NCBI RefSeq assembly: GCF_001411555.2
Contig: NC_049912.1
Location: forward strand, 18,832,341 to 18,896,340
DNA from: Juglans regia
Taxonomy: Eukaryota; Streptophyta; Magnoliopsida; Fagales; Juglandaceae
Length of the DNA stretch: 64,000 nucleotides
Reading direction: 5' to 3'
Below are positions 34,897 to 47,727 of the stretch, piece after piece. A program made the position numbers and the translations under genes. Below the pieces are notes generated by a model, which searched no databases, was not told the origin of the DNA, and saw nothing but the letters and a program-made list of their open reading frames with translations. Positions within the stretch are counted from its first letter, which is position 1. Every line of letters begins with the position of its first letter.

Positions 34897-35321
34897 ATTA
34901 GAGGAAATTTTGAGTGGGCGGCGAGTAATCTGCAGCTAGAGAGAAATGGAGAAGATGAAAGTTGGGGACGACGAATGTGAAATTGGGATTTGAGGGGAAA
35001 TGTAATAATTTTCTGAGGTTTTGGCGCCGTGTGTTCTAAAATGACTATTGCAGTGAAATTGTGCGTCGGCATAAGGTTTTTACCTTTTGCGGCGGTTAAA
35101 TTCGCTGCAATTATCACTAAAATCGCAGCATAAAATCAAACATATTTGCAGCGAATTTTATGCACCACAAATGTGTTTAAAATCGCTACAAAAGATAAAA
35201 TTAAAAATGCGCCCCTTCGAAGCAGCGTCGACCCAAAAATCCCTGTGAATAATTGCTTATTGCGGCGATATTATTTCTAGTAGATAAAAAATTGCCGTAA
35301 TAGACCATTTTTCTTGTAGTG
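34897..35321 (-). mobile_element. CACTA element terminus
   Basis: On the reverse strand the sequence begins CACTACAAGAAAAATGG at 35321, the standard plant CACTA terminal inverted repeat. It is followed by subterminal repeats built on GCGGCG/TCGCTGC/ATCGCAGC motifs through about 35060. The other terminus was not found, so this is a partial element; its inner limit is uncertain. Confidence 0.7.
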
Positions 35322-36245
35322 ATATATATATATATATATTTGATATTAAAATTAATGTTACATAGGAGAGTATGGGAGATACGTAAGAAAACACGCAAAA
35401 TGGAGGTGTATGGGAAAATGTAGAGTGCTTGGGAAACGACGTTGGGTGGAAGATGAGCAGATGGGAGAGAACGATGAAAAAATTATTTACAACTGTGAAC
35501 AGTTACCGCGCTATCTATAGTGGTAACATCGTAGCCAATTGGAAATTAAGATGAAATAGATTATCATTAGATGCCACTTTTAGATTATTTTCTTCAAATT
35601 AATTAAAAAAGAGAGTTTTACATAGCACGTTGGGAGTGCTCTAAGTACTGAACTTGTATACAATGATGCTGAAATGGCTGCTGCTCCCCGAGCAAAATAG
35701 AACGTTTGCCAGTATTGTATATTGGGTAATGATCAGAAAGCTCAGCTTTGCCTACAAGACCACCCAGAAAGTTAATATGCATGCAACGATATATGCTCAA
35801 GATGGGGAGCGGTTTTGTAGAGTACTTGTCTTTAGACGTTCTCATCCGATGATCTCCAGGTCCACCATGTACGTACGTTCAGCTGCTTGATAATCTCTGA
35901 TCTGTTGGGATCCGCGAGGGTCGGATATTTGTCACCTTTGCATGTACCCAGGCTAGCTGCATTCATGTACAAATATGGTATAAGATCAAACACGCTTTGT
36001 AAGCAGAAAAACATTAGATAGAGAGAGGATCGATCTATCTTATACTATATTTGTACTGATCCATGGACTTCTTATTCTTTTTCCTTTCTTTCGGTTCATG
36101 AAAAGTCATGCATGATGCATGCATATATATATATAGACACAAAGAGATTATATACAACTATTATAAATACAAAGAGATTACATATATAAAAGTAAACCTA
36201 CAAACTAATGTAGTTTCACATGATGCGTTAGATTTTCTTTACACT
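35322..36245. other. Unassigned stretch
   Basis: No supported gene. There are small ORFs in both directions around 35618-35890, but without domains, signal peptides or splice logic. Confidence 0.3.
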
Positions 36246-36384
36246 CGCTACAAGAAAAATAAACATTTGTGACGGATTATTTGCGATGATAACGACTATT
36301 TGCGACAAAATAGACTCATTTTAATAGGAAATAATCATTTTCACTAGAAATAATTAGTCATAAATAAACAATTTTTTTGTAGTG
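36246..36384. mobile_element. 139-bp CACTA-type MITE
   Basis: Ends CGCTACAAGAAAAATAAAC and TTTTTTTGTAGTG form the CACTA-type terminal inverted repeat with one changed terminal base. The flanks are ACT at 36243-36245 and 36385-36387, the 3-bp duplication expected of CACTA elements. The interior carries TTTGCGA(C/T) repeats and no ORF. Confidence 0.8.
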
Positions 36385-36387
36385 ACT

Positions 36388-36947
36388 AAAAATAACTTTA
36401 CAATCTGACGTACTGTATCAAACTACTTCAGTTTACATATTTACTTTTATGTAAATTATTTATGGCTAAAGTATTTCGATATATAGAGAAAGATTTTGTG
36501 GTGATCTCCAGATTATATATACGAGCTTATAACCTACTCAATGCACGGATTATTATATATGTTGTGTATGAGGGAGAGACTGGGTTTTATAATGGAGAAA
36601 TTCCAAACGGTTTATAGTGTAGTTTATTTGACGAAACGATATAAATATTGAAATAATGCATTTGGGTGGAAACTGGAATCGATTTATATCTTTATACGTA
36701 AGAAAAGAAATGAAACTTAAAAGTTACAATAATTCATAATGAAACATTACTTTTAAAAAGATTGATGTTCCCATAAACATAACACTTCAAGTTTAATAGA
36801 TAGAATGCCTACTTTTATAAGTAAATAATACATCAAAATTATATGATTATACTTTTATATATAGTAATAGATATATATATACACAGTCATTAATGGTTGG
36901 ATAAATAGACAACAAACACACTCAAGCATTAATGCCTTCTTTGTGTG

Positions 36948-36981
<34 letters not shown>

Positions 36982-38740
36982 AGATTTAGGAAAACGGACT
37001 TTGCATGTCATGTATATAGTGATCTTTTGGCCAGCCTTATAATGTGACTAACGCACGCGTACAGATGTGACTAACAAATTCACATCTAATAAAATCCGGC
37101 TGTGATAATTTATCTGATCACCAATCAATTGTCCATTTATGAAAAATGATTAATTTTGTTGGGCGTAAAGTGTATATATCATGCCATGTAAATAGTCAAA
37201 GGCTTACTATGGGTGAAAAGAAAGAAGAGATAGAGAAGCTAGCTATCAAAATGGGATATAAAGACACACAAGCTGGGAAGACAAGACTAGTCGACGCTGA
37301 CAAAGTTTGGATTCTAAATTCATCTTAACTTATCATTATAATTTTTTCAAATCTCAACATAAAATATAATAAATAATTCAACTTTTTGAAATCTCAAAAT
37401 AATAATAATATTAAAAAATAATATTCTAATAATATTTTATCATCTCAACTCAACTCACTTCAACATCCAAACATACGAAAGCTTTCTTTGGAGGGTAATA
37501 ATACGCTTCCAACCGATTAACTGCTCTTTTACTATTTGAATTATATTTAAAATTTTTTATTCTTTTATCATTTTCTTTTAAGTATTTTTTAATATTCTTA
37601 ATTATTAAAAAAATTAAAAATATATATAATTTTACTAATAATCACTTCCTTAACTATTAAATAAAATTAAAAATAAAAATAAATAAATAAATAATAATAA
37701 ATAGGTAGTAGAATGATAGTAATCATATCATTTTCTTTCTTTGGATACAAGAAGCATATTAACTCATTTCATATTATTTCATCTAATCTAATTATTACGA
37801 CTTTTCCAAACTTTCAAACAAAATACAACAAACAATTCAATTTTTTTAAATTTCAAAACAATAATAATATTAAAAAATAATATTTTAAACTTTTATTTAA
37901 AATAAAAAATTATCATCTTACTGTCCAAAATTTCTCATCTCATTTAAACTTTCTTCAACCCCTGGCAGAGAAAAATCGTCCTTTTACACTCATTGGCCTA
38001 CCTCCGACTGAGGCATGCAGTTACATGGCGCTTTCCGTTGGACAAAATTCCTTGTAAAAAAAATCGACAAAACTCCATTTGGCTCAGTAATTTTATTAAA
38101 TAGCTAATGGGCACAAAATAAATTTAAAAATTCATGCAAAAATTAACACTATCCAACCTCCATACACTTCCCAACCAAAACTCACTCACCAGGAACCAAA
38201 AATCAGTGTATAATAATCACTCACCAACCAAAAATTGAAAAATTAGCTTAACCTTTGTATTGGGGAACCAGAATATGTCAATCAATATTTTCTTACCCAT
38301 AAGCGGCTAATGGGTATAGAGTGAGAGAGACCCATAATAGACACTCACCTGGCGAGGTTTTGTGGGAGTACGAGAGAGAGGAGAACGAGGAAATGTCAAT
38401 CATGTGTTAGGTATCATAGCAACTTCTGATAGAGCTAGAGCTTGAGCTAGAGGAGATGTACACTTGAAGATGTTGAGCCACTCAAAAACAAACGGATCTA
38501 CTCTTGAAGTGAGAGAGAGAGAGAGAGGCGAATGAGGAGGACATCGATCGGGGAGGTTTTTTCGTCTAGGAGGAAAGAGGTTTTTTCACCTGATCCGTTG
38601 CGTGGCTCCCAAACCGGCACAAACCGGGTTTGCCACATAAGATGTGCGATTTAGGATTAAAAAACCAGCTGCGGAGAGGAATTTTCCAAGACTATAAAAG
38701 GAGAGGAAAGAGATATACGTTGGGAAATTCTGGACAGGAT
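36388..38740. other. Intergenic DNA with MITE copies
   Basis: This contains two copies of the 'gagatgagat' MITE family (37325-37475 and 37735-37955, with AACAATAATAATATT cores) and a (GT)n(AT)n microsatellite at 36941-36980. I see no gene. The 60-codon ORF at 37146-37328 carries a lysine/glutamate-rich stretch but no recognised domain. Confidence 0.5.
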
Positions 38741-39328
38741 AAACAACATTTTCCAAGACTAAAATGACAATTTGCCGACGTTTATATCACCAGCATTTCT
38801 GTAAGTAGTCATTTACGGGTGTTTCATTTTTATGCCAATAATTACCGACGTGTATGTCTTTATGTCAGTAATTAAATATACATTTATTGATATTTACTTA
38901 AATGTTGATAAAATAGATAGGATTTAGCGGCATTTTTATCACCGACATTTATAAATATGTCAACAAAAATAATCATTACCGACGTTTAGATTTTATGCCG
39001 ATAAGTAAATATAAATTTTCTTGCATTTGAATGAATGTCGATAAAGTAGATAGAATTTAACGGTGTGACATTTATAAATAAGTCGGCAAAATTAGTCATT
39101 TACTGACGTTTAGTTTTTAAGCTGGTAATTATCGGCAAGTATGCTTTACGCCGCAATTGAATTTACATTTTCCAGTAACAACTGATTGCCACATGCGTGA
39201 GAGATCATATATTTAAAACAAATTAAACCCTTCACAAAATAAAACAAACCTCCATAAAACATGGGATTGAAAGGAGATACAAGACAATATACAAGACATA
39301 TATTGCTATCGTTTGACTCAGTAGAAAT

Positions 39329-40790
39329 ATGGACATGAGTTGGATGACAAAGCGTCGAAATGCGAAAGAATAAGTTGATGGTGTTAATGAATTTTTAAAG
39401 TTTGTAAGTGACAACATAGGTACTATTGATGGGCCAATTTGTTGCCCATGTAAAAAGTGTTGCTTGTCTAAATATTTCAAGGTTGGTATTGTGCACGACC
39501 ACTTGATTTATTACGAAATTTGTTAGGGTTACACAATTTGGCACGCTCATTGTGAAAAGGTAAATTCTATGCCTAATGTTGATACTAATACCCTCATCAA
39601 TGATGAGCAAAGCCAAAAATTCCTAATACAATGTTGCAAAATGTTTTTCCTATGTTTGAATCGGGAGTAGTTGAAGGTGAGCTTCAAATGGGGGTGAAAG
39701 CTGAAGTGGTAGATGAAAATTTCCAAGGTCTCAATGAGTACTTTCAAAATTTTTATAAATGTTGAAAGATGTCAATAAGCCATTATATGGAGGGTGTACA
39801 AAACACAGTAGGTTTAGTGCTATTGTACGTTTATGGAATGTGAAATGTTTAGGTCGATGGAGTAACAATAGTTTTATAGAACTTCTTGAATTTCTGAATG
39901 TGTTACTCCCATTGGGAGTGTCGTTCCCTAATAATACATATGATTCTAAGAAGTACATGAGTGACATAGGGCTTGAATGCGTAAAAATCTCAGTATGTCC
40001 TAATGGTTGTATGTTGCTTTAGAAGAAAAATAAAAATAGAAAAACATGTATGTTTTGCCAAATTTCAAAATGAAAGAAAAACACTAATAAGGATTGAATG
40101 AATAAAAGGACCCAACAAAGGTTTTGCGTTGGTTTCCTTTGAATTCAAGATTGCAAAAACTTTTTATGTCATCGAAAATTGCTTCACATATGAAGTGGCA
40201 TGCTAAAGGTCGAAAAGATGATGGAGTATTACGACATATGGCCAATGGGATAGCTTGGAAGACATTTGATTCAATATACAATGATTTTGCATCTAACCCA
40301 CACAATGTCAAACTTGGACTAGCAGCGGATGGATTTAATCATTTTGGCAACATGTGTATTTCTCACAATACTTGGCTAGCTATGCTTATACCTTATAATT
40401 TACCTAATTGGATGTGCATGAAACTATCAACTTTCATGTTATCTGAATAATCCTAAGACCATATTCACCCTCTATGAAAATAGATGTGCACTTAGAGCCT
40501 CTAATAGTATAACTAAAGTAATTATGGAGGTCGGATCACCGACCTACGATGCTTACTCTAGAAGAATGTTTACAATGTGTGCAGCCTTGATGTGGACAAT
40601 CAATGACTTTCCTGCATATGGTGATTTTTCTTGATGGAGTACGAGAGGTAATTTCGCGTGTCCTTGTTGTATGGGTGATACGTGGTCTGAGTGGTTAAAA
40701 TATTAAAAAAAGTTTTGTATATGGGACAAAGAAGATTTTTACTGATGGCTCATAGGTGGAGAAAGCAAACATTTTAAGGATACAATGTGG
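39329..40790 (+). pseudogene. CACTA transposase (TNP2-like) pseudogene
   Basis: It starts MDMSWMTKRRNAKE then stop, continuing VDGVNEFLKFVSDN and CCPCKKCC (transposase-associated domain). After a linker the Transposase_21 region follows: DVNKPLYGGCTKHSRFSA, CPNGCMLL, LRWFPLNSRLQKLF, HMKWHAKGRKDDGVLRHM and ADGFNHFGNM, then a further conserved stretch in shifted frames near 40560-40690 (MCAALMWTINDFPAYG, FACPCCMGDT). Many in-frame stops and several frameshifts inactivate it. It would have been the DNA-binding/catalytic transposase of the host CACTA element. It belongs to the same family as the reverse-strand fragment at 28073-30649. Confidence 0.85.
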
Positions 40791-40974
40791 GCCATTATTA
40801 AGGTATTCAATTAAGATTATAACACTCTTAATTAATACTATACTCTGCTATACAATAAATTAGTAGGGTAGGCTAGGCTAACTTAGCCACTTACTTCTAC
40901 TTGAAAACTACTTTACATGACATTAAAATTGTTGAGATTTTGTATTGAATGTAATCTAAATTTATGGTTTCCAA

Positions 40975-41957
40975 TGACAAGCTTGAGGAACTTCACTCAA
41001 TTGTAGATAGGGATATGGAGAATAAATAGAAAGATTATAACCATGAGTTGAATAAGTCGTTTCTTAAAGCAAATGATACCTCTCCTACAACAGTTGTGGC
41101 AAGGGTAGATCCTAATAAAGTTGACTTGAGCCAATTGGCAGATTTAGTAACAAGTTGGTTTAATGAAAAATGGAAGGTAATATTTAAATTCTTATGAGGT
41201 TTTAAAATATGTTATAAGTAATACTCACAAAAATGATGTCATAAAAATTTTCTTAATGTAGGAATATCGCATAAAGAAAAGGTGGTTCACTATACGGGCT
41301 CCAAAAGCTATGCTCGATATGCTAGTGAGTGGGTATGTAATTTTATGTCGTTAGTATTAGTTTGTTTATTGTTTTCCTATGTATTTTTTGATAAGTGGTA
41401 TTCCTATATATGTTTGAACTCTTTTAATTAATTTATAAGAAAAAAAAAAACCAGAACCTTGCCAAGTTGAGCACAGTTATTTGTAAATATCCAGAAACGT
41501 AAGGATGACATACAATTCAACAATGAAACGGAAAAAAGAGTGGTATGTCTGATTTATGCATTTACTATTTCTTCTTCATCTTATAAAGTACCTTAATAAG
41601 CATATTAGTGTATTCCCATTATCCTTTTCTCTAGAGTAAAATGGAGGAGCTCCTTACCTAAGACCCCACCTCCAGACTATGGGGTATTGGAGGGAGGGAG
41701 GGACCATGGCTTGGGCTGCTGATGATATTTAGTCCAAAGTCATGGGCCCAAAATGTCATGGGTGCGAACGGTTTATGTTTTGGGCAAACTACAAAAAAGG
41801 GGGCAGCACGCATTCAACTTCTGAGTCAACATCCAGTGATCTTAGCCAAATTACCAAGATGCAATCAACGATGGACCACATGCAGAGTGAGTTAACACAA
41901 TTAACTATGTTCAAGAATATGTTTTATGGCTTCATTCAAGCACATATTACTTCTTAA
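40975..41957 (+). pseudogene. CACTA second ORF (Transposase_24/TNP1-like) remnant
   Basis: Exon-like pieces follow in order: 40980-41175 (LEELHSIVDRDMEN, LSQLADLVTSWFNEKWK), 41262-41330 (EYRIKKRWFTIRAPKAML), a short segment near 41460-41540, and 41742-41957 ending in a heptad-like MQSTMDHMQSELTQLTMF. The order and the GT-AG-like breaks resemble the small accessory ORF that accompanies the large transposase in plant CACTA elements. Stops interrupt it. Assignment is moderately sure. Confidence 0.55.
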
Positions 41958-42279
41958 AAAACTAGTTTCATAGGAACTAGCTTGTTTTGTTTATTATAAG
42001 TTATTTTATGCATTTATCTTTGATATAATCATTGAACGTTGAATGCAAGTTGGAGGGAGAAATTCTTATGTATTTAATTTTTTTTTTTAATTTTTTTTTC
42101 TTAATGGTTAAGGAGGTGACTATTAGTGAATTTGATGTATTTAAGAAAAGGATATTTGAAGATATTTAAAAAATGCTTAAAAGAAAAAAGAAAATTAAAA
42201 AAAAAAAATACAAATGCACTAGGGGGCACATCCAGTAGTACACGTTGGTCGGCATAGTAGCACTGTCCATAATTGGAAC

Positions 42280-42950
42280 ATGGTTGTGGAACTACTGATT
42301 AAATATAGAATAAGTAATTAAATATCATGATCTAACTATTAATTATAATAACTCTAAGATATAAACTAGCTAGTATATATATTGGTATAAGTTAATTTTA
42401 AGTATGTCATGATAGAACATTTAACAATTACTCTATGTTTTACACTAGTGCATATTCTAGTATTAAGTATATGTAAAATTTATGAATAATTTATCATAAT
42501 ATAACCATTAACAATTACTATAAGATCTATAGTACATGACTCAAATATATAATGAATATATAATTTATCATAATATAACCACTAACTAGTATTTAATAGT
42601 GAATATATACGTACATGTGTGATACTATAAATATATAATGACATAATTACTAACGCTTCTACAAGTATAGTTGAACATAAGTTATATACTTCAATATAAG
42701 TATATATATATATATATATATATATATGATTACCATATAAATTAATTGTATAGAGTTAGTATATACTTTATAACATATGGTTAATGATGTTAGAGTTGGA
42801 GGTGGAGTCAGAGTTTGTCAGAAAATTCATCTGCCTCTAACTCCGACTCTGATTGAATTTAACATTAAAAATTCAACTTCGACTATGTTTTGTCAAAGCT
42901 TTGACTCCGACGGTGTGGAGTTGAACCCTTAGTCGGTGGATCAGATTTTT
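42280..42950. mobile_element. Degenerate relative of the TCCGACTC hAT element
   Basis: The right part (42790-42945) carries GGAGTCAGAG, CTCCGACTCTGA and TTTGACTCCGAC motifs like the subterminal zone of the element at 28835-30548. To its left is an AT-rich zone with 'actaactagtat'-type reiterations. Ends and target duplication are not recognisable, so limits are approximate. Confidence 0.45.
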
Positions 42951-43206
42951 ACACAACCTTACTCTGCATTCCTAATGACTTATCTAAATTTTAATCTAAA
43001 ATAACTAGACAAAACCTATTTTTTCTATTTTGATTAAACAAATTTTATAATATATCATATATCAGCTTATATATTACTTTTTCATATTATTTAAGTATTA
43101 TTTCATTCTTTCTCTATTCTTTATTAATTTTAAAATATCTTATTTAACTAATTTTAAATTTATAATATTCTTAAAATTTTCAATACTTTTCATATATTAA
43201 TGTGAT

Positions 43207-43650
43207 TAGGGGTGCTACCTGCTCCCTGCCCACACATGGCGAGAGTTGGGATTTTTCCCCCAGGCTCCACCCCCCGTCCATGCGAGGGCAGGGTACCCTG
43301 TCCGTTGATGGGGGTGCAGCGGTGGACCTCCAACTGTCCACTCCCCACCCCTCCAATCTCCACAATAATTCACAGCACAATCAAGCAATTCACAAAACCA
43401 CATGCACAATCAAATCCTCCACAGCACACAATTCACTATCTCATCATTCTTTAATACCATCCTCCAGTCTCCATCCACAAATAATAAAAATAAATAAAAA
43501 ATTGGAGGCGATTTACAAAGAGATTCAGGAGTGAGCCCTACTTACATTCGCAAGGCGCTGAGGCTTACAGGAGATGGCGATGGCAATCTGCGACGAAGAC
43601 TTGAGATGACGGTGGTGACTGGTGGGGCGAACTGGAGAGAATCAAGAATC

Positions 43651-43717
<67 letters not shown>

Positions 43718-44068
43718 GAGGAAAAGAGGAATCGCGAGGGAGAAGAGAAGGAAGGGCCGGGGGTCTTCGACTGGGTATTAACCCGTAATCAAAACGATGT
43801 ATTATGGGCAGGGGTATTAAAAAAAATATCTAAGCATGGGTATTTGTTTTATATAATATGTATTATATAATATATATAATTAATATATATTATTAACAAG
43901 CGGAGCGGGGCAGGGTTCCACCCCATCCCGCCCCCACCCACGCCTCTGCTTGAAGTCCCAAATGCGAGTGGGGTCCACCCGCACCCTGCGTCGGTGGACG
44001 AGATAATCCGCCCCATGAGGCTGACGAGGGACGAGGCAGCTAGGGCGAGGCCCCGCTGCCTACCCCTA
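43207..44068. mobile_element. 862-bp hAT MITE with perfect 8-bp target duplication
   Basis: It begins TAGGGGTGCTACCTGCTCCC and ends GCTGCCTACCCCTA; the outermost TAGGGGT is an exact inverted repeat. AATGTGAT occurs at 43199-43206 and again at 44069-44076. It belongs to the same family as 15642-16128 (GC-rich ends with 'gcagcgggg' and AT-rich core). An (AG)n microsatellite sits inside at 43653-43712. The ORFs across it are low-complexity. Confidence 0.85.
43653..43712. repeat. (AG)n microsatellite
   Basis: About 30 uninterrupted AG units inside the hAT MITE. Confidence 0.95.
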
Positions 44069-44520
44069 AATGTGATGGCAATATCTTCCTATTGCCAAAG
44101 TGATATCAATATCCCAACAAGAAGTTAAAAAGAAAATAAAAATGAAAAAACTCATTATCCTATTGTGTATTTTTTTAATCATTTTCTCATGTTTTGAAAA
44201 GTTTTTAGCATGAACATTTTTTATTGGCATTGGTCAACTATACTTTATGTGATCCATCAGCCAAAAAGATATTATATAAAAGTAATCCTACAAACTGATA
44301 TGGTTTTATGTAATCCGCCAGATATATTCTATAATCAAACGAACCACATCAGTTTGTAGAATTACTATTGTGTAATCTCTTTGTAATTAGAGTATTTCTT
44401 TTATTATTATTATTATTAAAATAAAATACTCTAATAATATTATAGCTTTTCATGTTTAACAAATAAAACAATAAATGTTTGAAATATATATTAAAAAAAG
44501 TGTAAATGCTGCATATTTTA

Positions 44521-44728
44521 GGTGCGATTTGGATAGTGAGATGAAATAAGATATTTTTAGATGAAAGTTGAATAAAATATTGTTAGAATACTATTTTTTA
44601 ATACTATTATTGTTTTAAGATTTAAAAAACTTGAATTGTTTATTATATTTTGTATGGAAATTTGAAAAAATTGTAATTATGAGATGAGATGAGATGGGTT
44701 GAGAGTCTTTCTGTATCCAAATGGGGAC
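44521..44728. mobile_element. MITE of the 'gagatgagat' family
   Basis: Starts near GGTGCGATTTGGATAGTGAG and ends near TATCCAAATGGGGAC. The core has TTTTTAATACTATTATTGTTT. Confidence 0.7.
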
Positions 44729-44824
44729 GGTCTTCTTCTCCTTCTTCAATTCCTCTTCTTCTTGTTTTTACTACTTTATCTTCTTTTGATACATATGACA
44801 TGACCTTTATGCATTCTTGATCTC

Positions 44825-45028
44825 ATGCATCTCTTTCTTTGTTTGTATCCAACCCAGGTGGTTGAGACGAGCGAACAAAAAGAAATAGTTGGCATGATCA
44901 GGCGTTGCATCAAGACTGATACTTACGGCAAAAAACTCTCCAAGAATGCCAAAACCAACACCAACAATAATGAACTCATCAAACCTGTGAACATATGTTG
45001 TTGTAGAATTTTTATTTTGAACTTTTAA
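44825..45028 (+). other. Exon-like ORF inside the CACTA element
   Basis: After an acceptor-like CCAACCCAG at 44858 an open frame reads VVETSEQKEIVGMIRRCI and then a basic TYGKKLSKNAKTNTNNN stretch before a stop at 45026-45028. I recognise no domain. Its position between transposase remnants and the 3' subterminal repeats would fit a captured gene fragment or a further CACTA exon. Confidence 0.25.
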
Positions 45029-45874
45029 AAATTTTGAATATAATTATGATTTTGGTATTCTTGTTGGGTTCCTAGAATATAGATCTTTCGTTTGTTTTAC
45101 TTTTTGGAAAAAAAGTTTCATTGTAGTTAGCAAATTTATATTTATATATACTTTTTGGAGGATGATCCGTTTAAGCCTTACTTTTTTTTTTTTTTTGGGA
45201 GCAGAGCTACAGAAGGAAGAGGCCAACATGATACATGATTATTAGTTTAGAAAGAGTTTTTTTCACTCATATTAGTTCAGAAAGAGTTGAAATAAATAAA
45301 ACCGTTTCCATTTGTAGGTGCCTATTTTGTGCATTTTTAAATTTTATGGATGGTAAATTGTAAGTTTAAACCGCTCGATTACCAACAATTGTAAGTGCCG
45401 ATAACACAATCTCTAAAACACTAGGACCAAGATTTATCGGCACTTGTAGATGTCGGTAAAATGACACTCAATTACCGACATTTGTAAATGTTGATAATAT
45501 AGTCTCCAAATGCCGAGACCAAAGAAGTTTACTGATGCATGTAGATGCTAGTAAAATAAAACTACATTTTCGGCATTTGGAAGTGCTGGTAAAACAATCT
45601 AGATTTCTAAGAGAAAAGAAATTGCGCGTGTAGACATCGGTATAATAAAACTACCTTTGTTGGTGGGTGTCTATTTTAGTGTCGACAAAGTAGCTACCCA
45701 TCACAATTTTTTAATTTTGATGGAAAATTACAAATTTAGAACTCTCAATTACTAGCATTTGTAAGTACTGATAACACATTCTCCAAAACGCCAATACCAA
45801 AATAATTTATAGCAATAAAATAAAAAATGATTACCGACATTTGAAAGCGCTGGTAACATAGTCCCCAAAGTGCT

Positions 45875-46268
45875 TGTTAGGTGCAACATGGAAATCGCAG
45901 GAGACAAAAGGGGGATTAGGGCTATGTCTAAAGAAGGATTAGGGTTAGATAAGTAATATATGTATGTCGGTCTTTTTACTTATTGTTAAGGGTGTTTGTG
46001 TCTTTTTATTTCCGTTATGGGTCTGTTAATGCGTCTGTAGTGGGTTGGGCTCCTTAGGGGTTGATTGGGTCCAATTAGTCAGTTTATTTTCAGTTGGGTC
46101 ATGAGCCACGTTTGATCGTGCAATCCATTTTAGTTATTGCAATTATCTGTATTTCTATTTAAGTCCAGATCATATATGAATGAAAGCCATCTGCGTTTGT
46201 GTGTTGGGAGGGATTGGCTCCTCAAAAGGCCAAGTAAATTACATTTCCTTATTAGCTCAGCCTTAACA
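45875..46268 (+). repeat. Gypsy 5' LTR
   Basis: Begins TGTTAGGTGC and ends CCTTAACA. Matches the 3' LTR over its length, with small indels near position 60 and near the 3' third. Confidence 0.9.
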
Positions 46269-46283
46269 ATGGTATCCAGAGTC

Positions 46284-47580
46284 ATGGCAGAGGGAACAAG
46301 CCAAGCTCAATTGAATGAAGCAGTTGCTATTTTAAAGGTCGAATTCGCGTAGGTGAGGGAGGCGCAAGACAAGCAGAAGCTATTGTTAGAGGGCATCTTG
46401 TAGCAGCTCAATAGCTTAGCATCCAACTATGATCACTTGGTTGTTAATGCTGCAAAACAAAACTCAAAAGGGAGTTCATTAGGTAATCCTCTTAAAGTTA
46501 ATGGTAACCCTCTATTTGAGGGTGGTGGGGGAATCCAAGCAAGAACCCTTCATTTGGACTTCCCTAAATTTGATGGATCCGATCATGTTGAATGGATCCT
46601 TAAGGCCAAGCAGTTTTTCTCTTACTGTAACACTCTAGATGATCAAAAGATTCAAATTACTTTTTTTCATATAGAGGGTAAGGCCTTAACTTGGTATTGC
46701 TGGCTTGTGGAGTCGAGTATAGTGAACACACGGGAAGAACTTATGGGGGTACTTAAAAACTAGATTTGGCCCTACGGCTTATGAGGACTCAGTAGGAGTG
46801 TTTACAAAACTCCACCAAACCAATTCTATTGAGGAGTACCAGAGTCAGTTTGAAATTTTGTCTAACAGAATTAAGTGTATTACAAAACAGTTTAGGGTGA
46901 GTACTTTTATAAGCGAGTTAAGAGATGATTTAAAAATTCCAGTTGCTATGTTTAAACTAACTACTTTATCAGCTACTTTTAGATTAGCAAAGTTACAAAA
47001 GGAGGAAGTGGGGAAGAGAAGTCACGGCTACCAACCCAAATACCAGAATCCACAACTTATAAACCACTATCAACAACCCAAGCTACCTGCAGCCCCACCC
47101 ATTCTTAGAATGCTTGCACCCCCACCTAAACCAGAATTTAAAAACCAAAATACCAGCTTTAGACCACCATTTAACCCAACTCGAAAACCAACCATGCCTA
47201 TTGAAATAATCTCACCAGCCCAAATGCAAGAAAGCAGGGAAAAATGGTTATGTTATTTTTGTGATGAAAAGTTTCACCTTGGGCATAAATGTAGTCGGCC
47301 TAGAATCCTTTTTATGGAAGGAATGGGAGAAGAAGAGGAGTTGGAAGAAGTGACACGGGGTAGTTTGGCTATCATACAGCCTGAGGAAGGAAAGGAAGAG
47401 GAAGTTGCTGAACTGCTAAGCATCTCTTTACATGTTGTAGCAGGTTCTGTGGCTCCTAAGTCTATGAGAGTGATGGGAAGAATGGAGTGTCAAAAAGTGT
47501 TGGTTTTAATAGACACAGGAAGTACACGTAGTTTCATTGACCCAACTATAGCAAGAAAGGCGAGACTAAGCCTTCATTGA
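46284..47580 (+). pseudogene. Gypsy gag and protease, broken
   Basis: The ATG at 46284 opens MAEGTSQAQLNEAVAILKVE, hits a stop at 46350, and resumes in the same frame from 46437 with the gag core (TLHLDFPKFDGSDHVEWILK). A frame change between about 46760 and 46798 leads into VFTKLHQTNSIEEYQSQFEI. Next come a proline-rich linker, a CCHC zinc knuckle CYFCDEKFHLGHKC, an acidic spacer, and an aspartic protease active-site patch VLVLIDTGSTRSFID. It ends with a stop at 47578. At least one nonsense and one frameshift lesion are visible. Confidence 0.9.
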
Positions 47581-47727
47581 CCCAGTTGAGGGAAGTGCAT
47601 TGTCAGTTCAGGTAGCCAATGGGGCTAGCCTTCCTTGCCGAGGTTTATGTCAAGTTGTACCACTCCAATTACAGGACCTATATACTAAGCCTAATTTGGA
47701 TTTACTGACTTTGGGGGTTGTGAAGTT

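Noticed and set aside
43531..43870. Arg/Glu-repeat ORFs
   Set aside because: Produced by the (AG)n microsatellite inside a hAT MITE.
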